Below the pieces are notes generated by a model. That model saw only the letters and a list, made by a program, of their open reading frames with translations, searched no databases and was not told the origin of the DNA. From assembly GCF_028682455.1 (NCBI RefSeq), contig NZ_JANHLD010000001.1:124001-188000 (forward strand): a stretch of 64,000 nt of DNA, written 5' to 3'. Of this stretch, positions 9,705 to 18,940 are shown piece after piece (position 1 is the first letter of the stretch; every line of letters starts with the position of its first letter). The position numbers and the translations under genes were made by a program. The DNA is from Pseudomonas putida. Its GTDB lineage: Bacteria; Pseudomonadota; Gammaproteobacteria; Pseudomonadales; Pseudomonadaceae.

Positions 9705-10466
9705 ATGAGCATGACTTTTACCGGCCAGGTTGCCCTGGTCACCGGTGGCGCTGCAGGTATCGGCCGGGCGACAGCACTGGCGTTCGCCGCCGAAGGCTTG
9801 AAGGTGGTCGTGGCTGACCTGGACCGCGAAGGTGGCGAAGGTACGGTCCAATTGATACGCGCAGCTGGGGGCGAGGCGCTGTTCGTGACGTGCAATGTAA
9901 CGCGCGACGCCGATGTCCAGCAGTTGCTGGCGCGTACGGTCGAGGTGTACGGGCGGCTGGACTACGCCTTCAACAACGCCGGTATCGAGATCGAGCAGGG
10001 GCGACTCGCTGAAGGTAGCGAGGCCGAGTTCGATGCGATCATGGGGGTCAATGTTAAAGGTGTCTGGCTGTGCATGAAGTATCAACTGCCGCTGATGCTC
10101 GCCCAGGGCGGCGGCGCTATTGTCAACACGGCATCGGTGGCTGGTCTTGGTGCGGCACCGAGGATGAGCATCTACAGCGCCTCCAAGCATGCGGTGATCG
10201 GCCTGACCAAATCTGCTGCTATCGAGTACGCCAAGAAGAAAGTCCGCGTCAACGCCGTGTGCCCGGCGGTGATTGATACCGATATGTTCCGCCGCGCCTA
10301 CGAGGCAGACCCTCGCAAGGGCGAGTTTGCCGCGGCCATGCACCCGGTGGGCCGGATCGGCAAGGTCGAGGAGATTGCCAGCGCAGTGTTGTACCTGTGC
10401 AGCGATGGCGCGGCGTTTACAACGGGCCAGGCGTTGGCGGTCGACGGTGGCGCCACCGCTATTTGA
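9705..10466 (+). CDS. SDR family oxidoreductase (FabG/glucose dehydrogenase-like)
   Basis: 253-aa classical SDR. TGGAAGIGRA is at about residues 12-21, NNAGIEIEQG near 88-97, catalytic YSASKHAVIG near 155-164, and the C-terminal TGQALAVDGG. Start at the ATG at 9705, six bases after AGGAG (9694-9698). The Ile-Glu after NNAG is typical of a subgroup acting on hydroxy-acyl or cyclic alcohol substrates; the substrate is not known. Convergent with the MFS gene, overlapping by eight bases. Confidence 0.87.
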   Translation: MSMTFTGQVALVTGGAAGIGRATALAFAAEGLKVVVADLDREGGEGTVQLIRAAGGEALFVTCNVTRDADVQQLLARTVEVYGRLDYAFNNAGIEIEQGRLAEGSEAEFDAIMGVNVKGVWLCMKYQLPLMLAQGGGAIVNTASVAGLGAAPRMSIYSASKHAVIGLTKSAAIEYAKKKVRVNAVCPAVIDTDMFRRAYEADPRKGEFAAAMHPVGRIGKVEEIASAVLYLCSDGAAFTTGQALAVDGGATAI

Positions 10467-11628
10467 CGGACGCAGTAATCGCGGCCAGCTGGCCTTTTGG
10501 GCTGCGTAGCAGGGCCACGCCGACCATCAGGCAGCCGCCCAGTAGCGCCAGGCCGAACACCAGCAGGGCAGTGCTTGCGCCAAGTCGGTCAACCAGCATG
10601 CCGGTCAAGATCACCGGCAGGCTGAACCCCAGGTAAGCCAACAGGAAAAAGCCCGCGCTTGCGCGGGTTTTTTCTGCGCCGGCCAGGTTATTCACCGCTG
10701 ACAGGCCGCCCAGATAGATGAAGCCGTAGCAGGCACTGCTGGCGGCGACGGAGCCGAACAGCACCGCGCTCAAGGCGCCGCTATCCGCGCCCCAGGCCAG
10801 TAGCGCATAGCTGCAGGGCAATACGATCAAGCCGATTGCGGTGGCCCTGGCTGGCGACAGTCGACGCGCAAAGGGTTGGAACAGTAAGCCGCAACTGATC
10901 ACGCAAAAGGTCGAGAACCCCGACCAGTTGGCCAAGCCGTGCTGCTTGAGGATCGATGGCAGCAACGCGATCACCAGGCCCACGCAGGCCCATGCCAACA
11001 GGATGGCCAGGCCATAAGCCAGGCTGCCGGTGGGGTAGAAGGGCAAACGCAGCAGTTGCGCCGACTGCCCCGGGCGTTGATCGGGTAAGCGCCAGACTGC
11101 CAGCAAGGCCAGCAATGCGAGCAGCAAGTGCAGGTAGAAACTGCCCGGCCGCAGGCTTGGGCCGTCAAGCAGGAACACGCTCGTCAGCGCCGCACCCAGG
11201 CCGAATCCCAGCGAAGTGCTGGCCGTGACCCAGGTTGCGGCGCGCTGGTTGTCGTGGCTGTGTATCAGCTCGCTCATGTAGGCGGTACCGGTGGCTGATG
11301 CCAGTGCTGTACCGATGCCGAGCAGCAGCCTGGCAAAGCCCAGGGTTTGCAGGCTGGGCGCGATCAACATCGTCAGGGTGGCAAGCATGGAAAGTCCCAG
11401 GGCGGCGAGGATCAGCGGTCGCCGACCGACGCGGTCGGCAAGGCCGCCGAGTAACAGCAGCACAGGCAAAACACCCAGCACATATCCAGAGAACGCAATC
11501 GCGGTGGCGCCGGCACCATAGCCGGAGAGTTCGGCATAGGCGGTGTACAGCGGGGCCTGCAGGTTGACTGCAAAGGTGATAAGGCACAGGGCAAAGGCCA
11601 GCAGGGCCGGGGAACGCGAGGTGGACAT
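10459..11628 (-). CDS. MFS transporter (DHA1-like efflux permease)
   Basis: 389-aa inner-membrane transporter with about twelve hydrophobic helices. The MFS loop motif LGGLADRVGRRP is near residues 64-75, and the central loop carries RLPDQRPG. Start at the ATG at 11628 behind AAGGAG (minus strand). It is divergent from a MocR/GntR-aminotransferase regulator across a 113-base gap, an arrangement in which that regulator usually controls the transporter. The likely role is export of a small molecule, possibly a pyridoxal-related or amino-acid-like compound; this is inference. Confidence 0.85.
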   Translation of the reverse strand: MSTSRSPALLAFALCLITFAVNLQAPLYTAYAELSGYGAGATAIAFSGYVLGVLPVLLLLGGLADRVGRRPLILAALGLSMLATLTMLIAPSLQTLGFARLLLGIGTALASATGTAYMSELIHSHDNQRAATWVTASTSLGFGLGAALTSVFLLDGPSLRPGSFYLHLLLALLALLAVWRLPDQRPGQSAQLLRLPFYPTGSLAYGLAILLAWACVGLVIALLPSILKQHGLANWSGFSTFCVISCGLLFQPFARRLSPARATAIGLIVLPCSYALLAWGADSGALSAVLFGSVAASSACYGFIYLGGLSAVNNLAGAEKTRASAGFFLLAYLGFSLPVILTGMLVDRLGASTALLVFGLALLGGCLMVGVALLRSPKGQLAAITASVK

Positions 11629-11741
11629 GGGCAACTCCTTGTTGTCGAGGCGACTATCCGCTGGCAACTGTTCCCTCACAAGGCACACCGCATGGGGTTT
11701 TGTGATTAACTGTTCGGACAAAATAAACGAACACTTTGCCT

Positions 11742-13130
11742 ATGCACCTTACCCTCGACCGCCACTCATCCACGCCTCTGGTGCAACAGGTGGCTGATCA
11801 ACTGCAGGCATGGATCGAGCACAAGCGGCTGCGTCCTGGCAGTCGCTTGCCGTCGATCCGCCAGTTGGCACGCGAGCAGGGGCTTAGCCAGTCGTGCGTG
11901 ATCGAGGCCTATGACCGGCTGGTGGCGGCCGGCTGGCTACAGGCGCGTCACGGCGCGGGCTTTTTTGTCGCCGAGCACAAGCTCCATGAGCCGCTGCTCG
12001 ACCAGCCATTGCGCGATGAAATGTTCGACAGCCGCTGGCAGCAGTTCAGTGATGACGCCGTGTTGCTCAACCTCTGCTGTGGCTGGGTGCCGTCCACGTG
12101 GCGTGCCAGCGAAGCCATTGCTCAAGCCGTACGGCAGGTAAGCCGAGGCGCTGTTGAAGAGCTGATCGACTATTGCCCGCCAATGGGTCTGGCCAGCCTG
12201 CGCATGCAATTGCACAAGGGGCTTGCCCAGATCGGGATTCAAGTTGGCCCGGAGCAGATACTGACGACCCTGGGCGCCAGTCATGCCCTCGACCTGTTGG
12301 TCAGGACCTTGCTCAAGCCGGGTGACAAGGTGTTGGTGGAAAGCCCGGGTTATTACAACCTGTATCGACTGTTACGCCAGCACCAGGTCGAAATGCTGGA
12401 GATGCCACGTACCACCAGTGGCCCGGACTTGCAGGTGCTCGAAGCGCTGCTCAAGCATCATCGCCCACGCTGCCTGTATATCAACAGCTTGTATCAAAAC
12501 CCTACCGGCAGCAGCCTGGCGCCCAAGGTTGCCTATCGCCTGCTGGAGCTGGCCCGTGAATACGATGTACAGATTATCGAGGACGATATTTATGCCGACT
12601 TCCAGGAAGGCACGGTGACACGCCTGGCTACCTTGGACGCCGAGCAACGGGTGATTTACCTGGCCAGTTTCTCCAAGACATTGAGCAGTTCGCTGCGGGT
12701 CGGTTACCTGGTGGCGCCCCCTGCGCTGATCGCCCGGCTGGCAGAGCTCAAGATGGTCACCGGGCTTGGAACCTCCCGTTTTGCTGAGCAGGTAGTAGCG
12801 CAGATGCTGGCCACCGGAACTTACCGAAAAAGTGTGGCACGCCTGCGCCTGCGCCTGGCCCAGCACATGGCCAAGGCGCTGGCGCAACTGGAGGCGTATG
12901 GGTGGGAGGTATTCACCGAGCCTTATGGCGGCATGTTCGTCTGGGCCCGCTGCCCGGGCCGTGATTTTGCTTCGCTTGCCCGTGAGGCGCAGGCCTGTTC
13001 GGTGCTGCTGGCGTCGGGCAGTGCATTCGACCCCCAGGGTGCTGCCAGTGACTGGTTGCGGATAAACGTCGCCTACGCTCAGGACCAGCGGGCGCAGGCG
13101 TTCCTTCTGCGTGCAGGACGCCCCTTGTAG
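11742..13130 (+). CDS. MocR-family transcriptional regulator (GntR HTH plus aminotransferase domain)
   Basis: 462-aa fusion. Residues 1-75 are a GntR winged helix (PLVQQVADQL, GSRLPSIRQLAREQGLS); the rest is a fold-type I PLP domain with LESPGYYNL, NPTG (YQNPTGSS) and the PLP-Lys in SFSKTLSSSLRVGY. MocR/PdxR proteins use PLP or PLP-amino acid adducts as effector. ATG at 11742 begins the conserved N terminus; a TTG lies six bases upstream. Divergent from the MFS gene, its probable target. Its TAG stop is also the first TAG of the GTAGGAG arm of a REP element. Confidence 0.92.
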   Translation: MHLTLDRHSSTPLVQQVADQLQAWIEHKRLRPGSRLPSIRQLAREQGLSQSCVIEAYDRLVAAGWLQARHGAGFFVAEHKLHEPLLDQPLRDEMFDSRWQQFSDDAVLLNLCCGWVPSTWRASEAIAQAVRQVSRGAVEELIDYCPPMGLASLRMQLHKGLAQIGIQVGPEQILTTLGASHALDLLVRTLLKPGDKVLVESPGYYNLYRLLRQHQVEMLEMPRTTSGPDLQVLEALLKHHRPRCLYINSLYQNPTGSSLAPKVAYRLLELAREYDVQIIEDDIYADFQEGTVTRLATLDAEQRVIYLASFSKTLSSSLRVGYLVAPPALIARLAELKMVTGLGTSRFAEQVVAQMLATGTYRKSVARLRLRLAQHMAKALAQLEAYGWEVFTEPYGGMFVWARCPGRDFASLAREAQACSVLLASGSAFDPQGAASDWLRINVAYAQDQRAQAFLLRAGRPL

Positions 13131-13195
13131 GAGTGGGTTTGCCCCGCGATGCGATGTGACAGCTAGATCGCTATCGCGAGGCAAGCCCGCCTACG
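13128..13195. repeat. REP palindrome pair 1
   Basis: Two inverted REP arms (GTAGGAGTGGGTTTGCCCCG and a degenerate partner GCGAGGCAAGCCCGCCTACG) separated by about 17 bases. The left arm contains the stop of the MocR gene and the right arm runs into the last codons of the BenE gene. Matches the Pseudomonas REP seen five more times in this window. Confidence 0.85.
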
Positions 13196-14384
13196 CGGCT
13201 TTGCGCCAGTTGAGTATCAGCAGCGTCAGTACGCCCGCCACGATTCCCCAGAACGCCGAGCCAATCGAGAACAAGGTAAAGCCCGATGCGGTCACCATGA
13301 AGGTGATCAGCGCCGCTTCTCGTTCCTTGGCCTCGTTCATGGCTACCGTCAGGCCGTTCATGATCGAACCGAACAGGGCCAGCGCGGCGATCGAGAGCAC
13401 CAGTTCCTTGGGCAGGGCGGCGAACAGGGCGGCGAGGGTGGCGCCAAAGATGCCGGCAATACCATAGAAAATTCCGCACCAGACGGCTGCTGTGTAGCGC
13501 TTGCTCGGGTCTTCGTGGGCGTGGGGGCCGGTGCAGATCGCCGCGCTGATGGCGGCCAGGTTGATCCCGTGGGAGCCGAAGGGCGCCAGTACCAGTGAGG
13601 CCAGGCCCGTCACCGAGATGAGTGGCGAGGCGGGTACCTGGTAGCCGTCGGCGCGCAGTACGGCCACGCCGGGCATGTTCTGCGAGGTCATGGCGACCAC
13701 GAACAAGGGGATACCGATGCTGATGGTGGCTGCCAGGGAAAAGCTCGGTGTGGTCCACACCGGCGTGGCCACCTCCAGGCTGAAGCCGCTGAAGTCGAGC
13801 AGGCCCATCGCCCCCGACAATGCAGTGCCGACCAGCAATGCGGCGAGCACGGCATAACGCGGCGACAGGCGCTTGATGATCAGGTAGCTGAAGAACATTC
13901 CCAGTACCAGCGTGGTGCGATGCTGGGCGGCAATGAAGATTTCACTGCCGATCTTGAACAGGATACCCGCCAGCAATGCGGACGCCAGTGAGGCGGGGAT
14001 ACGCTTGACCAGGCGCTCGAAGCTACCGGTGAGACCGCAGATCACGACCAGCACGGCGCAGGTGATGTAAGCCCCGATGGCTTCGCCATAACTGACACCG
14101 CCCAGGCTTGTGATCAACAGGGCGGCACCCGGGGTCGACCAGGCGACGGTGATGGGGGTGCGATATCGCAACGAGAGGCCGATGCTGCACACGGCCATGC
14201 CGATCGACAGGGCCCAGATCCACGAGGAAATCTGGGCGCTGGTCAGGCCGGCAGCTTGTCCAGCCTGGAACATCAGCACCAGGGAGCTGGTGTAGCCGGT
14301 CATCATGGCGATGAAACCTGCGACCACGGCCGAGGGGGAGGAGTCGGCCAGCGGGCGCAATTGCGCGGAGGTGGCGTCGGGCAT
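13191..14384 (-). CDS. BenE-family benzoate/H+ symporter-like permease
   Basis: 397-aa polytopic inner-membrane protein with 11-12 hydrophobic segments. It has the BenE hallmarks: early GFIAMMTGYTSSL, VAWSTPGAALL near residue 80, and GSHGINLAAISAAICTG near 270. BenE proteins import benzoate by proton symport. No benzoate catabolic genes are nearby, so the true substrate may differ. The ATG at 14384 has a plausible upstream AAGGAT. Convergent with the MocR gene across REP 1. Confidence 0.87.
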   Translation of the reverse strand: MPDATSAQLRPLADSSPSAVVAGFIAMMTGYTSSLVLMFQAGQAAGLTSAQISSWIWALSIGMAVCSIGLSLRYRTPITVAWSTPGAALLITSLGGVSYGEAIGAYITCAVLVVICGLTGSFERLVKRIPASLASALLAGILFKIGSEIFIAAQHRTTLVLGMFFSYLIIKRLSPRYAVLAALLVGTALSGAMGLLDFSGFSLEVATPVWTTPSFSLAATISIGIPLFVVAMTSQNMPGVAVLRADGYQVPASPLISVTGLASLVLAPFGSHGINLAAISAAICTGPHAHEDPSKRYTAAVWCGIFYGIAGIFGATLAALFAALPKELVLSIAALALFGSIMNGLTVAMNEAKEREAALITFMVTASGFTLFSIGSAFWGIVAGVLTLLILNWRKAA

Positions 14385-14529
14385 GGGGCAATCCTTGTTC
14401 TGGGTGTAAGCAGATTTTTCAGACTACCGTGCAGCTCCTTGATCTTTGCCATACAGCAACCATTGCATTTAGCCGTACAGTCGCCAACTATGTGGGCGGG
14501 CACGTTTCAGCCATTGAATGGGGGAAGTG

Positions 14530-15132
14530 ATGTACAAGGTTTACGGTGATTACCAGTCGGGCAACTGCTACAAGGTCAAGTTGATGCTGCATTTGCTTGA
14601 CCTGCCCTACGAATGGCACTCGGTGGATATCCTCAAGGGTGAGACAGAAACCCCGGCGTTCCTGGCCATGAACCCCAATGGCAAAGTGCCCGTGCTTGAG
14701 CTCGAGGACGGCACTTACCTGTGGGAATCCAACGCGATCCTGAACTTCCTCGCCGATGGCAGCGAGTACCTGCCCACCGAGCCGCGTCTGCGTACCCAGG
14801 TGCTGCAGTGGCAGTTCTTCGAGCAGTACAGCCATGAGCCGTACATAGCCGTGGCGCGCTTCATCCAGTATTACCTGGGGTTGCCACAAGAGCGCCTGGA
14901 GGAATACAAGACCTTGCACAAGGGCGGCTACAAGGCCCTGCGGGTCATGGAGAAACAGCTGCAACTAACGCCGTATCTGGTGGGTGATCGCTACTCGATC
15001 GCCGACGTTGCCTTGTATGCGTACACCCATGTCGCCCATCAGGGCGGGTTTGACCTGGATGCGTACCCGGGCATCCAGGCATGGCTGGAACGCGTGGCCA
15101 GCCATCCCCGTCATGTGACCATGATCGGTTGA
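14530..15132 (+). CDS. Glutathione S-transferase family protein
   Basis: 200-aa cytosolic GST. The thioredoxin-like N domain (residues 1-75) has YQSGNCYKVKLML at the catalytic position, the cis-Pro segment GKVPVLELEDG, and WESNAIL for glutathione binding. The helical C domain has the N-capping SIADVALYAY. Start at ATG 14530 after GGGGAAG. Divergent from the BenE gene and convergent with the glutaredoxin-like gene. Substrate unknown; detoxification or reductive conjugation is typical. Confidence 0.88.
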   Translation: MYKVYGDYQSGNCYKVKLMLHLLDLPYEWHSVDILKGETETPAFLAMNPNGKVPVLELEDGTYLWESNAILNFLADGSEYLPTEPRLRTQVLQWQFFEQYSHEPYIAVARFIQYYLGLPQERLEEYKTLHKGGYKALRVMEKQLQLTPYLVGDRYSIADVALYAYTHVAHQGGFDLDAYPGIQAWLERVASHPRHVTMIG

Positions 15133-15136
15133 TCGA

Positions 15137-15505
15137 TCAGGCGGCGAAACGCTTGTTGAGGTAGTCGATGATCACCTTGGATTCGTACATCCAGGTGGTC
15201 TTACCGTCTTCTTCGATGCGCAGGCACGGCACTTTGATTTTGCCACCTTCGCTGAGCAGGGTCTGGCGATCCTGTTCGTTGTTCTTGGCATCGCGCAGGC
15301 TCACCGGCACGTTCAGGCGATGCAGGGTGCGACGGGTTTTCACGCAGAATGGGCAGGCGTGGAACTGATACAGGCTAAGGCCCTTGGCCTGTTGCTCGAT
15401 CAGGGCCTGGGCAGCCGGGTCACGCTTGAGCTTGGCCGGGCGGCTGATCCAGTCGGCGAATACAATTAACTGGCCAAGGCCCACACGCAGTGCTTTGACG
15501 ATCAT
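15137..15505 (-). CDS. Glutaredoxin-like protein with membrane-proximal N terminus
   Basis: 122-aa protein. An N-terminal hydrophobic stretch (residues 5-19) is followed by a glutaredoxin fold whose active site is CPFC at residues 51-54; the cis-Pro segment KVPCLRIEEDGKTTWMYES follows. The two-Cys motif suggests dithiol oxidoreductase activity with glutathione. Start at ATG 15505 with GGAG on the minus strand. It lies downstream of folE but behind a terminator, so it is probably transcribed on its own. Confidence 0.82.
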   Translation of the reverse strand: MIVKALRVGLGQLIVFADWISRPAKLKRDPAAQALIEQQAKGLSLYQFHACPFCVKTRRTLHRLNVPVSLRDAKNNEQDRQTLLSEGGKIKVPCLRIEEDGKTTWMYESKVIIDYLNKRFAA

Positions 15506-15522
15506 GGCAACTCCTCGGAATG

Positions 15523-15548
15523 AAAAAAGCCGACCCCCGAGGGTCGGC
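15523..15548 (-). terminator. Rho-independent terminator after folE
   Basis: Minus-strand stem GCCGACCC / GGGTCGGC (15529-15548) followed by six U (15523-15528), 16 bases past the folE stop. Confidence 0.85.
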
Positions 15549-15564
15549 TCGCAGGCACGCCCGA

Positions 15565-16110
15565 TTACTTGATCAGGCTGAGAAACTCGCTGCGGGTCGC
15601 GGCGTTTTCGCGGAATTCGCCGAGCATCACCGAAGTGATCATGGTCGAATTCTGTTTTTCCACACCGCGCATCATCATGCACATGTGCTTGGCTTCGATA
15701 ACCACAGCCACGCCCAGTGCGCCAGTGACCTTCTGGATCGCTTCGGCGACCTGGCGGCTGAGGTTTTCCTGGATCTGCAGACGACGGGCGTACATATCGA
15801 CGATACGCGCTACCTTCGACAAACCCAGGACCTTGCCATCGGGAATGTAGGCCACATGGGCCTTGCCGATGAACGGCAGCATATGGTGCTCGCACAGCGA
15901 GTACAGCTCGATGTCCTTGACCAGGACCATTTCGCTGTTGTCGGAGCTGAACAGGGCGCCGTTGGTCACTTCTTCGAGCGTTTGTTCATAACCGCGGCAA
16001 AGGTACTGCATGGCCTTCGCAGCCCGCTTGGGCGTGTCGAGCAGGCCCTCGCGGGAGACGTCCTCGCCGAGCTGGCCGAGGATAGCGGTGTAGTTCTGTT
16101 CCAGGGACAT
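15565..16110 (-). CDS. folE: GTP cyclohydrolase I FolE
   Basis: First step of tetrahydrofolate/tetrahydrobiopterin synthesis: GTP to 7,8-dihydroneopterin triphosphate. 181 aa. The zinc-site segment [11 protein letters not shown] (Cys and His) is near residue 72, and CMMMRGVEK with the second Cys near 140. [12 protein letters not shown] and the NGALF segment are typical. ATG at 16110. A terminator follows. Pseudomonads often carry more than one FolE paralogue; this one has the Zn-type Cys/His ligands. Confidence 0.95.
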   Translation of the reverse strand: MSLEQNYTAILGQLGEDVSREGLLDTPKRAAKAMQYLCRGYEQTLEEVTNGALFSSDNSEMVLVKDIELYSLCEHHMLPFIGKAHVAYIPDGKVLGLSKVARIVDMYARRLQIQENLSRQVAEAIQKVTGALGVAVVIEAKHMCMMMRGVEKQNSTMITSVMLGEFRENAATRSEFLSLIK

Positions 16111-16179
16111 GGATCTACCTGTGGGAATTATCGCAAACGCGAAGGGTACGGCGGCTGTGGCGGCGCTGCAAGTACGGCG

Positions 16180-16737
16180 TTACTCGTCACGGCCTTCGAG
16201 CATGGTTCGTTTGAGCATCACATACACTGCTCCGGTGCCGCCATGGCGGGCCTGGCAGGAGGTAAAGCCCAGTACCTGAGGGTGCTGGCGCAGCCAGGTG
16301 TTGACGTGGCTCTTGATCATCGGCCTCTTGCCATCCAGGCGTACAGCCTTGCCGTGGGTGACGCGCACGCAACGGACTTCGAAGCGGGTCGCCTCGGCGA
16401 GAAACGCCCACAGGGTTTCACGGGCTTTTTCAACGTTCATGCCGTGCAGGTCGAGACTGCCTTCAAAACCGACCTGGCCAAGCTTGAGCTTGCGCATCTG
16501 GCTTTCCTGGACACCGTCACGGCTCCAGTGCAGGTCATCCTCGGGGCCAACATCGATGACAAACTGGTCAGAAAGGCCGTCGACCACAGTCTGGTCGCTG
16601 CGCACGGTGGCGGCCTGACGCAGGCCGGCCAACTGCTTGCGGTCGGCCTTGGGTTTGCCGACTTCGGCGCGATCATGCTTGATCGGCTTGACGCCGCGCA
16701 TTTCGCTTTTGAACAGGGAAAAATCGTCGTCTTGCAT
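16180..16737 (-). CDS. Smr-domain (MutS2-type) putative endonuclease
   Basis: 185-aa protein with a charged, probably flexible N half (about residues 1-90) and a C-terminal Smr domain. Visible Smr motifs: SLDLHGM near 95-101, THGKAVR near 127, and TGAVYVMLKR near 168. Stand-alone Smr proteins of this size (YdaL/SmrB-like) are known as nucleases, and SmrB cleaves mRNA at collided ribosomes. Which role applies here cannot be told. Same strand as folE and the small membrane protein upstream, with short gaps. Confidence 0.85.
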   Translation of the reverse strand: MQDDDFSLFKSEMRGVKPIKHDRAEVGKPKADRKQLAGLRQAATVRSDQTVVDGLSDQFVIDVGPEDDLHWSRDGVQESQMRKLKLGQVGFEGSLDLHGMNVEKARETLWAFLAEATRFEVRCVRVTHGKAVRLDGKRPMIKSHVNTWLRQHPQVLGFTSCQARHGGTGAVYVMLKRTMLEGRDE

Positions 16738-16789
16738 GTAAGCCTCCGCCTGGGCGGCGTAGTTTACGCGACTCCCCCGCAGGTTGCAG

Positions 16790-17110
16790 TCAATCGTGTT
16801 TTTTCATCAGGTGGGGCGACAGGTTCAGTTCGCGGCTGCGCCGCAGACGAAGACGGCTGCGGCGCCAGAACCAGATACCCAGGTACAGCAGCACCAGGCC
16901 CGCGGCGAGAATCACCGCGGCACCGGCCCGATTGGCATTGAGCTCGGCCAGCGCTTCAGGGTTGCCCAGCAGGCTGGCGGCGCCAGCCATGGCCAGCAGA
17001 ATACCTGCGGTGGCCAGCAGCGCCGAGAATGCCGCCGCCAGGCGAGCGCCCCAGTTACGTGGTTGACGCTGGCGCAAGCGCTTGGCATCGAAACCGTCGT
17101 TCAACTTCAT
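16790..17110 (-). CDS. Small two-helix membrane protein, unknown
   Basis: 106 aa. A basic N terminus (KRLRQRQPRN) precedes two hydrophobic helices at about residues 24-48 and 62-82, followed by an Arg-rich tail (WRRSRLRLRRSREL). The positive-inside pattern suggests both termini face the cytoplasm. I do not recognise a family; similar conserved hypothetical proteins sit near smr/folE in pseudomonads. Separated by about 50 bases from the Smr gene on the same strand. Confidence 0.65.
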   Translation of the reverse strand: MKLNDGFDAKRLRQRQPRNWGARLAAAFSALLATAGILLAMAGAASLLGNPEALAELNANRAGAAVILAAGLVLLYLGIWFWRRSRLRLRRSRELNLSPHLMKKHD

Positions 17111-17185
17111 GCCGATTCCTCTATGGATATCCGCAGTTGGACTGAAACGCCGCCGGGTGGTTCCGCCAGCCCGTCGGCCGACCTG

Positions 17186-17776
17186 TCAGATCAGGCTGCT
17201 GGTCGGCGCCACGCAGGCGAAGTTGTCGGCCATGATCGCCATCTCGCTCTGCTGGATTTGCGCAGCAGCAATGACACCGTCCTTGAACGGCAGGTCGCGG
17301 GTGGCACATGCATCCTCGATCAGGGTGCAACGGTAACCATAGTCCTTCGCCCGGCGCACGGTGGTGCTGACGCTCGAATGGCTCATGAAACCACAGACGA
17401 TCAGGTCCAGGTGGCCGTAACTCTGCAGGGTTTCGTGCAGCTTGGTGTTCTTGAAGGCGTTGGGCATGCGCTTCTCGATGATCACCTCGTCACCCTGGGG
17501 CTCAAGGCCCGGGATGAATTCGCCGCGCGAACCTTGAGGGTCGAACAGGCCACCGACGGTACCCAGGTGGCGCACGTGGATGATCGGACGACCGGCCTTG
17601 CGGGCAGCCTCGAGCATTTTAGCGATGTTCTTCACAGCCTCGTCCATGCCGGAGAGTGCCAGCGGACCGCTGAGGTACTCTTTTTGCGCGTCGATAATGA
17701 CCAGGCTGGCATTGCTCAGTTTGGCTGGCGGATAGCCGCGGCCGCTGAGGTGGAACATCGTCGTTGGAACAGACAT
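17186..17776 (-). CDS. Isochorismatase/cysteine-hydrolase family protein with Ser in place of the catalytic Cys
   Basis: 196-aa cytosolic Rossmann-like hydrolase. Of the Asp-Lys-Cys triad, Asp29 (VIIDAQKEY) and Lys102 (IIEKRMPNAF) are visible. The position normally held by Cys (HMCVSTT in relatives) is Ser135 in SHSSVSTT, codon AGC, one base from TGC. The cis-peptide segment CGF and the SSVSTTVRRA helix are otherwise normal. Some relatives (PhzD, EntB) work without Cys on isochorismate-type vinyl ethers; amidase activity would be unexpected. Start is ATG 17776 behind GGAG. Substrate unknown. Confidence 0.82.
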   Translation of the reverse strand: MSVPTTMFHLSGRGYPPAKLSNASLVIIDAQKEYLSGPLALSGMDEAVKNIAKMLEAARKAGRPIIHVRHLGTVGGLFDPQGSRGEFIPGLEPQGDEVIIEKRMPNAFKNTKLHETLQSYGHLDLIVCGFMSHSSVSTTVRRAKDYGYRCTLIEDACATRDLPFKDGVIAAAQIQQSEMAIMADNFACVAPTSSLI

Positions 17777-17965
17777 CAAGGGCTCCTTTGGATAGGGCTT
17801 TTCACCTATTGTCCCCTGCCTGAGCACTTATGTGAATCGCTTCGCGTACAAGCGGCGTGGTTAGTGGCCTGCAGCCACCCCGGCAATTCTCTTACGCGGC
17901 GTTTTGGGCGACCTTTTCTGCGACCGGGCTGTTAGAATTGCGGGTCGTCTTTCAAGGAGTCTGTC

Positions 17966-18874
17966 GTGATCACTTCTCGCCTGCGCACCCTGCGCGATCA
18001 TATCCGTTGGGCTGTCAGCCGTTTCCATGAGCGTGGCCTGTTTTTCGGGCATGGTGCCGACAACGCCTGGGACGAGGCGCGGCTGCTGGTGCTGGGTTCG
18101 GTCCACTTGCCCTGGGAAGTCGCCGACAGCTACCTGGACTGCCAGTTGGAGGACGACGAGTTGGTGCACCTGCAGCGTCTGCTCAAGCGCCGGATCGAAG
18201 ACCGTGTGCCTACTGCCTACCTGTTGGGGGAGGCGTGGTTCTGTGGCATGTCCTTCATCGTCGACGAGCGTGTGTTGATTCCGCGCTCGCCCATTGGTGA
18301 GCTGATCGAAAAGCGCTTCGAACCGTGGCTGGCCAGCGAGCCTGCGCGCATTCTCGACTTGTGCACCGGCTCCGGCTGCATTGGTATCGTCAGTGCCGAA
18401 GTGTTCCCGGACGCCGAAGTGGTGCTGGCCGACTTGTCGTTCGAAGCGCTGGAAGTGGCCAATCAGAACATCGAGCGCCATGGTCTCGAGGAACGGGTGT
18501 TCACCGTCCAGGGCGATGGCTTCGAAGGTTTGCCGGGGCAGCGTTTCGACCTGATCCTGTCCAACCCGCCGTATGTCGATGCCGAGGATTTCGCCGACAT
18601 GCCGGAGGAGTACCACCACGAGCCGGAGCTGGGCCTGGCCTGTGGCAACGATGGCCTGGACCTGGTGCGGCGCATGCTGGCCGAGGCCGCCGACCATCTG
18701 ACTGAAAAAGGCCTGCTGATCGTTGAAGTGGGCAACAGCCAGGTTCACGTCGAGGCGCTTTACCCGGAAGTGGATTTTGCCTGGCTGGAGTTCGAGCGTG
18801 GTGGGCACGGGGTGTTCATGCTCACGGCGGATCAGTGCCGGCAGCATCAGAAGCTGTTTGCTTCCAAGGTGTAG
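17966..18874 (+). CDS. prmB: Ribosomal protein L3 N5-glutamine methyltransferase PrmB
   Basis: SAM-dependent methyltransferase that methylates a Gln of ribosomal protein uL3 before or during 50S assembly. 302 aa. N-terminal helical substrate domain (1-100), SAM motif [13 protein letters not shown] near 128-140, catalytic [21 protein letters not shown] near 193-213, and [10 protein letters not shown]. The long insertion after NPPY with MPEEY separates PrmB from the release-factor enzyme PrmC. GTG/ATG choice: start codon at 17966 is GTG, preceded by AAGGAG. In many pseudomonads it lies near aroC, as here. Confidence 0.94.
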   Translation: MITSRLRTLRDHIRWAVSRFHERGLFFGHGADNAWDEARLLVLGSVHLPWEVADSYLDCQLEDDELVHLQRLLKRRIEDRVPTAYLLGEAWFCGMSFIVDERVLIPRSPIGELIEKRFEPWLASEPARILDLCTGSGCIGIVSAEVFPDAEVVLADLSFEALEVANQNIERHGLEERVFTVQGDGFEGLPGQRFDLILSNPPYVDAEDFADMPEEYHHEPELGLACGNDGLDLVRRMLAEAADHLTEKGLLIVEVGNSQVHVEALYPEVDFAWLEFERGGHGVFMLTADQCRQHQKLFASKV

Positions 18875-18880
18875 GATTTT

Positions 18881-18939
18881 TCGCGGGGCAAGCCCGCTCC
18901 TGCAGGTTGTCTGTGGGAGTGGACTTGCCCCGCGCTACA
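18881..18939. repeat. REP palindrome pair 2
   Basis: Arms TCGCGGGGCAAGCCCGCTCC and GGGAGTGGACTTGCCCCGCG in inverted orientation between the convergent prmB and a hypothetical gene. It may act as a bidirectional stem-loop. Confidence 0.85.
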
Positions 18940-18940
18940 T

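Noticed and set aside
15520..16941. 473-aa plus-strand open frame over folE and the Smr gene
   Set aside because: Spans two well-supported genes of the opposite strand and the folE terminator.
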